This document shows positions 1 through 5,642 of a stretch of 8,937 nucleotides of DNA, one piece after another. The stretch is taken from assembly GCA_937892915.1 (NCBI GenBank), contig CALBIC010000008.1, forward strand, positions 1 through 8,937, written 5' to 3'. The translations under genes were made by a program, and so were the position numbers. Below the pieces are notes generated by a model. It made no database searches. It saw only the letters and a program-made list of their open reading frames with translations, and was not told where the DNA came from. The stretch comes from UBA5972 sp002430125 (GTDB lineage: Bacteria; Pseudomonadota; Alphaproteobacteria; Rhodobacterales; Rhodobacteraceae). Each line of letters begins with the position of its first letter. The stretch's first letter is position 1.

Positions 1-1
1 A

Positions 2-256
2 TTAAGTAGAAAGGAAGAGCTTGCGATAATCGCATTGGGCCAATGGAAGGGGACCAATTCATCTGTTAGCTCTCTAGCTGAAGACAAGGCCATTTTTAAT
101 ATTGCATCACAAGTCATTCCAAATCTTACCGAGAACAGATTACAAGTAGAATTAATGAGTGGATTCAAACAACTTCAAATGCAAGGCTATGCAACCGTTT
201 CTGGGGGGGCCAGTGGAGCCTTACGGAAAAGGGTTATCTTCGATACGATGAACTGA
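2..256 (+). CDS. 3' end of an unrecognised gene, open at the left edge, probably frameshifted
   Basis: The frame is open from the left edge (first full codon at 2) to a TGA at 254-256, giving about 84 residues, so this is only a C-terminal part. A TTG at 35 could be read as a start, but the frame continues upstream and nothing resembling a ribosome binding site precedes it. The region is AT-rich (about 42% G+C by hand count over 1-240), unlike the genes to its right, which hints at a gene of different origin. I do not recognise the family. The last residues after the run of seven G at 203-209 (ending SGALRKRVIFDTMN) look unlike a natural C-terminus. With one extra G the frame would instead end WSLTEKGYLRYDELIDK with TAA at 265-267, which resembles the wing and last helix of a winged-helix domain. 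The gene is convergent with rimO. Confidence 0.5.
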   Translation, partial: LSRKEELAIIALGQWKGTNSSVSSLAEDKAIFNIASQVIPNLTENRLQVELMSGFKQLQMQGYATVSGGASGALRKRVIFDTMN

Positions 257-305
257 TTGATAAATAATTTTTTCTTACCCCCAGCGCTCCGCGCGTCGAA
301 TGCCT

Positions 306-328
306 GAAACTCTCCCCCGGAGAGTTTC
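306..328. terminator. Perfect 10-bp hairpin between convergent genes
   Basis: GAAACTCTCC (306-315) and GGAGAGTTTC (319-328) pair perfectly around a CCC loop. On the plus strand the stem is followed by TCTATTTC, a weakly U-rich tail, so it could end transcription of the left-edge gene. On the minus strand it starts on the last base of the rimO TAG stop codon (328-330) but has no clear T run after it. It is probably a shared, imperfect bidirectional terminator. Confidence 0.5.
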
Positions 329-1701
329 TATTTCGGTATGCGACCCCACAAGTCATACTCCCCAGCCTCATCGACAACAACCTTAACGATATCCCCGGCC
401 GACAGCCCCTCAAACCCTTCATCGATGAACAGGTTGCCGTCAATCTCGGGTGCATCGGCCCATGTGCGGCAGGTGGCGCCGTCGGCGTCAACCTCGTCGA
501 CGATTACCTCCAGTACCTTGCCGACCTTGGCCGCCAGTTTCGCCTCGGAAATCGCCTGCGAGCGTTCCATGAACCGGTTCCAGCGGTCTTGCTTTACCTC
601 GTCCGCCACGTGATCCGGCAAAGCGTTTGACCGCGCCCCGGCCACGTTTTCGTACTGAAAACAACCAACCCGGTCCAGTTGAGCCTCGTCCAGCCAATCC
701 AGCAAATGCTGAAACTCGGCCTCGGTCTCGCCGGGATATCCGACGATAAATGTCGAGCGCAGGGTGATATCCGGGCAGGCCGCCCGCCAGTTGGCGATCT
801 CATCCAGCGTACGTGCGCTGGCCGCCGGACGCGCCATGCGGCGCAGCACATCAGGGTGGGAATGCTGGAATGGAATGTCCAGGTACGGCAGGATCAACCC
901 TTCTGCCATCAGCGGAATCAGGTCGCGCACATGCGGATAGGGATAGACGTAATGCAGGCGCACCCACGCACCCAGCGACCCCAGATCGCGCGCCAGATCG
1001 GTGATGTGGGCGCGGTGGCCAGAAGCCTCGGCATGCTTGATGTCGACGCCATAAGCCGAGGTATCCTGACTGATCACCAGCAGTTCCTTGACACCCGCCG
1101 CGACCAGCCTTTCCGCTTCACGCAGGATTGCGTGCGCCGGACGGCTGGCCAGACGGCCGCGCATATCCGGGATGATGCAGAATTTGCATTTGTGATTACA
1201 GCCCTCGGAAATTTTCAGATAACTGTAATGCCGCGGTGTCAGGCTGACACCAGAGGCAGGTAAAAGATCGATGAACGGGTTGGGGTCGGGCGGCACGGCG
1301 GCATGAACTGCATCGAGCACCTGCTCATATTGATGCGGCCCGGTGACGGCCAGAACACGAGGATGCACGCCGGTGATATAGTCAGGCTCGGCCCCCAAAC
1401 AGCCGGTCACGATTACCCGGCCATTCTCGGCCAAAGCCTCGCCAATCGCCTCAAGGCTTTCGGCCTTGGCGCTGTCAAGAAACCCGCAGGTGTTGACGAT
1501 CACCGCATCCGCCCCGGCATAATCAGGCGAGATCGCATAACCCTCGGCCCTAAGGCGCGTCAGGATACGCTCGCTGTCCACCAGCGCTTTCGGGCAGCCA
1601 AGACTGACCATACCGATGGTAGGTTGTCCGGGCCGCGCAATCTCAGCAAAGCGCGCTTTAGGGGCAAGGTCGGGGCGAAGCGAAGGCGGGTTCTGGCTCA
1701 T
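328..1701 (-). CDS. rimO: Ribosomal protein S12 methylthiotransferase RimO
   Basis: This radical-SAM enzyme adds a methylthio group to the conserved aspartate of ribosomal protein S12 in the cytoplasm. From the ATG at 1701 the protein has 457 residues. The N-terminal methylthiotransferase domain carries its three iron-sulfur cysteines at C36 (SLGCPKALVDSE), C72 (VNTCGFLDSAK) and C101 (GCLGAEP). The radical-SAM cluster motif CNHKCKFC gives C168, C172 and C175, and a TRAM-like domain forms the C-terminus (ending in EYDLWGRIPK). SLGCPKALVDSE and the C-terminal region fit RimO rather than MiaB. A TTG at 1746 would add 15 residues; I prefer the ATG because homologues usually start close to it, although no good Shine-Dalgarno precedes it. 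The gene lies 61 bases downstream of the repeat-bearing membrane protein gene on the same strand. It is complete, with all catalytic cysteines present. Confidence 0.96.
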   Translation of the reverse strand: MSQNPPSLRPDLAPKARFAEIARPGQPTIGMVSLGCPKALVDSERILTRLRAEGYAISPDYAGADAVIVNTCGFLDSAKAESLEAIGEALAENGRVIVTGCLGAEPDYITGVHPRVLAVTGPHQYEQVLDAVHAAVPPDPNPFIDLLPASGVSLTPRHYSYLKISEGCNHKCKFCIIPDMRGRLASRPAHAILREAERLVAAGVKELLVISQDTSAYGVDIKHAEASGHRAHITDLARDLGSLGAWVRLHYVYPYPHVRDLIPLMAEGLILPYLDIPFQHSHPDVLRRMARPAASARTLDEIANWRAACPDITLRSTFIVGYPGETEAEFQHLLDWLDEAQLDRVGCFQYENVAGARSNALPDHVADEVKQDRWNRFMERSQAISEAKLAAKVGKVLEVIVDEVDADGATCRTWADAPEIDGNLFIDEGFEGLSAGDIVKVVVDEAGEYDLWGRIPK

Positions 1702-1705
1702 GCCC

Positions 1706-1717
1706 GCGCTATAGCGC
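1706..1717. other. 12-bp perfect palindrome just upstream of rimO
   Basis: GCGCTATAGCGC reads the same on both strands and ends 4 bases before the preferred rimO ATG. Its centre (TATAGC on the minus strand) resembles a -10 box, but no fitting -35 is visible at the usual distance. It could be a promoter core, a protein site or chance. Confidence 0.3.
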
Positions 1718-1762
1718 AAGGTCAGCACTTGGGGAAGAGGGCGCAAGGCATCTGTGTCGGGT

Positions 1763-3229
1763 TCAGATCGCGCCGATTAACCCCGTATACCATTTGAACA
1801 CACCAATCGTCTGATCCAAAACCCAACCATGGTTCAGCGTCAGGATCAGGTAAAACCCAATGATCGTTACACAGATCGAGGCCGTGATCATCGCGCAAAC
1901 CGCCCACGAGCCTTGCCAGCCGTCGGTATCCATCCCGTTACCGCCGCTTTCCAACTTTGCGGCAACCCAGCGCCGCAAAGGTGCCGGATATTGCACAAGC
2001 ACGGTACCAACCCCGACCATCAGGTGCAAAGCGGTCGGGATCAGGGTCGAGATCAGCATGAAGGCCAGCCACCAATAATCGCCTTTGTTTTGCTCGAGCC
2101 CGGCAAACATACCCGGCAAATCAAGCAGGGCGCGCCCATCGACAGTACGCACGAAATGCACATAGGTGATCAAACCCGCGCCAAGGCAACCAAAAATCAC
2201 AAGCCCGCCAAGCAGGTCGATCAGGGATTGCAGCCATGTCAGGCCGGTCAGACCCTTGCGCAACAGATACCGGGTCAACCCGATCGAGGCGAAATCGGCA
2301 AGCGCGTTGATCGACGGGAAAACCCCAAAGAACAGCATAAGGTAGGAAACGTCGGGCCACCTATCTTCGGCTATCAAGGGCAGGGTGCGCAGGGTGATTG
2401 CCGCCAAGGCGAGAAGAAACACCAAATACACGATGCTGATGACAGGGTGATACTGCGTTCGTCGGTTCAAGTAGTCGACTGCGACTTTGACTGCGACTAC
2501 GACTGCGACTACGACTGCGCCTGTGACTACGACTGCGCCTGTGACTGCGAATGCGACTGCGCCTGCGCCTGCGACTGCGCTTGTGACTGCGACTGCGAAT
2601 GCGCCTGCGACTGCGACTGCGACTGCGCCTGTGCCTGCGAATGCGACTGCGGCTGCGGCTGCGGCTGCGACCTGGGGCGAAATGCCAAATTGAATCGAAA
2701 GAAGCGCTCCGCCAAACAGAAACCCCATGGCGGCGATAAACAATGGCAAGCGCCATTGGATTTCTGACTTTGTAATTGCTATACCGGAAAACAGGAAGGG
2801 CACGCCCAGCCAGACAGCAACATACATCCGCTGCCACCCTGTGCCGGCTGGAAGAATAACTGTGTGCCCCAGGGCTAATGCGCCTCCGGCGATCCATTGC
2901 ACAAAGAACGAAGCGATCGGATAGACCAAGGCAAGGATCATCACAACGTTGATCAGCCCGAAACTCCACGCGCGCCGTTTTGGCCCCAACCCGGCTTCTA
3001 TTTCGCGCCCCGACAGCCGTGCGTCCAGCCAATCAAGCCGGGTCGTCATCACCCGACGATACCGCGCTTTGCCGCCATTGGTGATCAACGTGCCGATCTG
3101 CCGCTTGCGGTCGGCCTCGTTTTGCCAGAGCTTGCCATAGGGCGATACCAATGCCAGTACGAAGAATGTGATCAACGGCAGGCTGATCCACCATGTCTTG
3201 GTTAAAAGCCACGCAATAATACTTTCCAA
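1763..3229 (-). CDS. Polytopic membrane protein with a central 64-residue Ala/Val dipeptide repeat
   Basis: I do not recognise a named family for this 488-residue protein. It is clearly an inner-membrane protein: hydrophobic spans lie near residues 8-28, 92-114, 137-152, 161-181, 263-283, 294-312, 336-358, 386-412 and 442-465. A soluble basic loop around 33-90 contains the motif YRRVMTTRLDWLDARLS. Residues 188-251 are encoded by a perfectly in-phase hexanucleotide array and read as AA, AV, AG, AF, TG, TS, VV and KV dipeptides, hydrophobic enough to add two or three more membrane passes. The start is TTG at 3229, supported by GAGGGTGG 3-10 bases upstream and by the first membrane helix directly after it; the next in-frame Met (residue 61) would remove that helix. 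It lies upstream of rimO on the same strand. The array has no internal stop and no break in frame. Function is unknown; a transport or envelope role would be a guess. Confidence 0.8.
   Translation of the reverse strand: MESIIAWLLTKTWWISLPLITFFVLALVSPYGKLWQNEADRKRQIGTLITNGGKARYRRVMTTRLDWLDARLSGREIEAGLGPKRRAWSFGLINVVMILALVYPIASFFVQWIAGGALALGHTVILPAGTGWQRMYVAVWLGVPFLFSGIAITKSEIQWRLPLFIAAMGFLFGGALLSIQFGISPQVAAAAAAAVAFAGTGAVAVAVAGAFAVAVTSAVAGAGAVAFAVTGAVVVTGAVVVAVVVAVKVAVDYLNRRTQYHPVISIVYLVFLLALAAITLRTLPLIAEDRWPDVSYLMLFFGVFPSINALADFASIGLTRYLLRKGLTGLTWLQSLIDLLGGLVIFGCLGAGLITYVHFVRTVDGRALLDLPGMFAGLEQNKGDYWWLAFMLISTLIPTALHLMVGVGTVLVQYPAPLRRWVAAKLESGGNGMDTDGWQGSWAVCAMITASICVTIIGFYLILTLNHGWVLDQTIGVFKWYTGLIGAI
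2477..2668 (-). repeat. 32-copy imperfect hexanucleotide array (consensus GACTGC on plus strand)
   Basis: Thirty-two consecutive 6-base units run without any indel inside the membrane protein gene. Fourteen are exactly GACTGC (GCA GTC, Ala-Val, on the coding strand). The others are GACTTT, GACTAC, GCCTGT, GCCTGC, GAATGC, GCTTGT and GGCTGC. Across all units I count 24 differences from consensus. Plus-strand positions 1 (G) and 4 (T), the third bases of the two codons, never vary. An 18-base block is duplicated in tandem at 2507-2542. Because the unit is a multiple of three, copy-number change would lengthen or shorten the protein without breaking the frame. Confidence 0.97.
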
Positions 3230-3365
3230 AATCCACCCTCGTCTGCAATCGTTTCCACGATATTAGGTTTGGCAGATTGTGCAAGCGATGCGTGCAATTC
3301 CCGCGTGCGATGATCGTGACGCCGGTAAGCATCAGCCTTGATAAGCTGACCCGGCACACAAGTTT

Positions 3366-3402
3366 AAAAGCCCCCCATGACATGCCGTTGCCACGGGAGG
3401 CT
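3366..3402 (-). terminator. Likely intrinsic terminator after the DUF4242 gene
   Basis: On the minus strand AGCCTCCC (3402-3395) can pair with GGGGGGCT (3376-3369), including one G-U pair, around an 18-base loop. The stem is followed directly by TTTTAAA. It begins 8 bases after the TGA stop (3411-3413). This is the expected form and position of a Rho-independent terminator, and it would insulate the DUF4242 gene from the membrane protein gene downstream. Confidence 0.6.
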
Positions 3403-3410
3403 GTTCGGTG

Positions 3411-3683
3411 TCACCCCGCCGTGGTTGGGTCGATCATACCGGTGATCCGGGTGATTTTTGTCGCCGGAAAACCTGACAGCTTTGCGTGCTCATGGATCGC
3501 GGCTTCGTCTTCCGCAAGATAGACGCAAAAGGTCTTGTCGCCTGCGACATAGGAATGTTGCCACTGCACCCGGTTTGGCAGTTTGGCCAAAGCCGCGTTT
3601 GAGGTTTGCGCGGCACCACACAGTTCAGCCGAACCAAGGCTGCCAATGCCCGGGACATCGCGTTCAATAACGTATTTTTTCAT
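3411..3683 (-). CDS. DUF4242 family small protein (SCO4226-like)
   Basis: This 90-residue cytoplasmic protein begins MKKYVIERDVPGIG and matches the pattern of the DUF4242 family of small ferredoxin-fold proteins. One member, Streptomyces SCO4226, has been described as nickel-binding. Recognisable parts are the first strand YVIERDVPG, the WQHSYV strand (residues 41-46), the TFCVYLAEDEAAIHEHA block (51-67) and the final strand leading to KITRITGMI. Possible metal or redox ligands are C22, H43, C53, H64 and H66; whether this member binds metal is inference. The ATG at 3683 is preceded by AAGGA at good spacing. It is transcribed divergently from the HxlR regulator, with a strong dyad between them, and ends at its own terminator. 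It is therefore probably a single-gene unit controlled by that regulator. Confidence 0.85.
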   Translation of the reverse strand: MKKYVIERDVPGIGSLGSAELCGAAQTSNAALAKLPNRVQWQHSYVAGDKTFCVYLAEDEAAIHEHAKLSGFPATKITRITGMIDPTTAG

Positions 3684-3713
3684 GTGATTTTCCTTATAGG
3701 TTTCAGTAATCCG

Positions 3714-3741
3714 ATTGTGGAATGAAACGTCTGCACGCCAA
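3714..3741 (-). promoter_or_regulatory. Weak candidate promoter for the DUF4242 gene
   Basis: On the minus strand TTGGCG (3741-3736) and CACAAT (3719-3714) are separated by 16 bases and lie upstream of the ribosome binding site of the DUF4242 gene. Each box matches the sigma-70 consensus at about four of six positions. The outer arm of the dyad at 3744-3780 lies next to this -35 box, so a regulator bound there could contact polymerase. This is a pattern match only. Confidence 0.25.
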
Positions 3742-3743
3742 TA

Positions 3744-3780
3744 GTTCCCGAACTGTACTAACCCAGTACAGTTTCAGAAC
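3744..3780. promoter_or_regulatory. 37-bp dyad, probable HxlR-family operator
   Basis: The inner arms AACTGTACT (3751-3759) and AGTACAGTT (3765-3773) are perfect inverted repeats around a 5-base spacer. Beyond a 3-base gap on each side the symmetry resumes with GTTC (3744-3747) and GAAC (3777-3780). There is no T run, so a terminator is unlikely. It sits between the divergent DUF4242 and HxlR genes, the usual place for an HxlR-type dimer to bind and control both its neighbour and itself. Assignment to this regulator is inference from position and symmetry. Confidence 0.65.
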
Positions 3781-3839
3781 TAGCAATTGTCGACGCAACG
3801 GTTATCCTTTCACCAACAGCCCTTCCAAGGATGTGCGCG

Positions 3840-4538
3840 ATGTCAATTCCAAGTTATCAGCAATTCTGCCCTGTCTCGATGGCGGCCGAGATTTTAGGCA
3901 GTCGATGGACCATCGTTTTGCTGCGCGAACTTTGCGCAGGTTCTACACGCTTCAATGACTTGCGGCGCGGTGTTCCGCGTATGTCGCCAGCCCTGCTGTC
4001 AAAGCGTCTGAAAGAACTCGAAGGGCACGGAGTGATCGAGCGACGTTTGGTGCGCAAGCATCCTGACATTTACGACTATGTTCTGACCAAAGCTGGCCAA
4101 GAATTGAAAAAAGTTGTGATGGAGGTCGGCGTGTGGGGGCAACGTTGGGTGGAAAGCGATCTCAGCCTGAAAAACACCGATCCCAGCCTACTGATGTGGG
4201 ATATGCGGCGCAATCTGAACACTCCAAAGCTGCCACCGCGCCGCGTTACGATTCAATTTATTTTTTCCGATCAAAAATCAGCAAGCAAAAACTTTTGGAT
4301 TTTGCATGACCAAAATAATGGCGCGGATTTATGCAGCATCGACCCCGGATTTGACGTAGATTTGTTCGTACGCTGTGATCTGAGAACGTTAACCGCCATC
4401 TGGATGGGGCTTGACCGTGTTGCCAAAGCGATTGCCGACGAACGGATGTTTCTGTCAGGCGATAGTGATCTGTCAGGTGCGATGCAGGACTGGCTGGGGC
4501 TCAGCCCATTTGCAGCCACGCCAAAGCAAGTCGCCTGA
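3840..4538 (+). CDS. HxlR-family winged-helix transcriptional regulator with C-terminal extension
   Basis: This 232-residue DNA-binding protein has an HxlR winged-helix domain at about residues 8-105. Characteristic blocks are QFCPVSMAAEILGSRWTIVLLR and the recognition region STRFNDLRRGVPRMSPALLSKRLKELE, followed by a wing (VIERRLVRKHPDIYDYVLT). C10 is in the CPV position where several HxlR proteins carry a redox-sensing cysteine. Residues 115-232 form a second domain (for example RRVTIQFIF, FDVDLFVRCDLRTLTAIWMG) that resembles the SCP2-like C-terminus of longer HxlR proteins and may bind a small hydrophobic ligand. Two ATGs compete, at 3831 and 3840. AAGG at 3827-3830 abuts the first but is 9 bases before the second, so I chose 3840. 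It is divergent from the DUF4242 gene, with a dyad between them, and 109 bases upstream of the aminotransferase. Its targets and signal are unknown. Confidence 0.92.
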   Translation: MSIPSYQQFCPVSMAAEILGSRWTIVLLRELCAGSTRFNDLRRGVPRMSPALLSKRLKELEGHGVIERRLVRKHPDIYDYVLTKAGQELKKVVMEVGVWGQRWVESDLSLKNTDPSLLMWDMRRNLNTPKLPPRRVTIQFIFSDQKSASKNFWILHDQNNGADLCSIDPGFDVDLFVRCDLRTLTAIWMGLDRVAKAIADERMFLSGDSDLSGAMQDWLGLSPFAATPKQVA

Positions 4539-4647
4539 ACACTGAAACTCGGTAAAAAGCTTTGAATAGGATACCTTTCTGCTTGCCGAGCGCGGATCAG
4601 GGTGATTTTCTTGCACCGAATTTCTGAAAACCCCAAGGAGTACCCTA

Positions 4648-5583
4648 ATGTCTGACCGCGTTGCATTTTTGAACGGCGAAATAGTACCCGAGGCCGATGC
4701 TAAAATCTCGATCCGCGATGCGGGTGTGGTTTATGGCGATGGGGTGTTTGACACCGCCCGCACTTTCGACGGCAAGTTGTTCCGCATGGCCGAACACGTT
4801 GAACGGCTGTTTGAAAGTCTGGCTTATGCGCGGATTGATCCGGGCATGACGCGCGAAGAAATCCTGACCGCGACCGAAAAACTGGTCCAAGCAAACCGAT
4901 CGGTTTTGCGAAAGGGCGAGGATTACTGGGTCACAGTTCGGATAACCTCGGGCCAGCAGGCGTTCGATGGCGAGGTGGCCGCAAATGCCGGATCGACCGT
5001 AATGATCGACGCAGTGCCGCTGCCGCTGCGCGCCCGGGCCAACTATTTTCGCGACGGTATCAAGGCTGTGGTGCCGGGCCGCAGACGCGTTGCTCCTGAG
5101 GCTTTGTCACCGAACGCCAAAACCAACAACTACATGAACATGATCATCGCCCAACGCGAGGTGGCAGCGGTATCGCCGGGGTCATGGGCCCTGATGCTCG
5201 ACCCCAACGGCGACATGGCCGAGGGGCCGGGCAGCAACTTTTTCGTGGTCAGGCACGGCGTGGTGTTCACCCCCACCAAAGAATTCGTATTGGCCGGCGT
5301 CAGCCGTCAGGTGGTCATCGAGCTTTGCGCCAAGCTTGGCATCGAATGCCGCGAACAAACCCTGCCGCTGCATGCCGCGATGGTTGCGGACGAGGCGTTC
5401 TTCACCTCAACCTCGCTGTGCGTCTGCCCGGTATCCCACCTGAACGGTGCTGCCTATCCCAGCACCGTGCCGGGGCCAGTGACCAAGCGGATCATGGACG
5501 GGTTCGCCGATCTGGTCGGGCATGATTATGTCGGGCAGTACCTTCGGTTCGCCGGTGGCAGCGGGGTGAATGCAGGGTTGTAA
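4648..5583 (+). CDS. Class IV PLP-dependent aminotransferase (branched-chain / D-amino acid type)
   Basis: This 311-residue cytoplasmic enzyme belongs to fold-type IV aminotransferases. Seen in order: FLNGEIVPEADAKISIRDAG (8-27), YGDGVFDTAR (29-38), the EHVERLFESL helix (49-58), the PLP-binding lysine K158 in SPNAKTNNYMN, E192 in AEGPGSNFFVV (the acidic residue that contacts the PLP ring nitrogen in this fold), and TSTSLCVCPV (253-262) near the phosphate and substrate site. Spacing of K158 and E192 matches IlvE-like enzymes. The ATG at 4648 has a strong AAGGAG 7 bases upstream. Substrate cannot be fixed by eye: branched-chain amino acids, D-amino acids or an amine are all possible in this fold. 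The SLCVCPV end is not the usual branched-chain form, so I give no gene symbol. It could be co-transcribed with the HxlR gene, but no promoter or terminator in the 109-base gap is convincing. Confidence 0.9.
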   Translation: MSDRVAFLNGEIVPEADAKISIRDAGVVYGDGVFDTARTFDGKLFRMAEHVERLFESLAYARIDPGMTREEILTATEKLVQANRSVLRKGEDYWVTVRITSGQQAFDGEVAANAGSTVMIDAVPLPLRARANYFRDGIKAVVPGRRRVAPEALSPNAKTNNYMNMIIAQREVAAVSPGSWALMLDPNGDMAEGPGSNFFVVRHGVVFTPTKEFVLAGVSRQVVIELCAKLGIECREQTLPLHAAMVADEAFFTSTSLCVCPVSHLNGAAYPSTVPGPVTKRIMDGFADLVGHDYVGQYLRFAGGSGVNAGL

Positions 5584-5590
5584 ACTTCGA

Positions 5591-5618
5591 TTGATCCCTT
5601 GCTGACACCGGCTATAGT
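5591..5618 (+). promoter_or_regulatory. Candidate sigma-70 promoter for the pentapeptide-repeat gene
   Basis: TTGATC (5591-5596) and TATAGT (5613-5618) are separated by 16 bases. The -10 box differs from TATAAT at one position and the -35 matches at four of six. It lies 24 bases before the GTG start, with GGAGA between. The position just after the aminotransferase stop suggests the downstream gene has its own promoter. Confidence 0.4.
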
Positions 5619-5642
5619 GATGCTATTGTATGGAGACATTTA

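Noticed and set aside
679..1797. Plus-strand frames at 679-1263 and 1303-1797
   Set aside because: They are antisense shadows of rimO, which has all family motifs; no ribosome binding site or recognisable domain.
2477..2668. Hexamer array considered as a CRISPR-like or iteron array
   Set aside because: The units are 6 bases with no spacers, sit wholly inside a coding frame, and there are no cas or replication genes nearby.
1829..2767. Long plus-strand frame with alternating Cys-Asp residues (CDCDCDYD)
   Set aside because: It is antisense to the membrane protein gene and stays open mainly because the hexamer array has few stops in this frame; flanking residues have no protein-like character and no ribosome binding site is seen.
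2361..3032. Minus-strand frame rich in Arg-Ser (RSRSRS), resembling an SR protein
   Set aside because: It is the shifted reading of the same hexamer array. The main frame has coherent membrane helices on both sides, a start with a ribosome binding site, and is longer.
3744..3780. Dyad considered as a terminator
   Set aside because: No T run follows on either strand and it lies upstream of two divergent genes, where no transcript should end.
3831..3839. Upstream ATG as the HxlR regulator start
   Set aside because: AAGG lies directly against this ATG, leaving no spacer; the ATG at 3840 has proper spacing and matches the usual family N-terminus.
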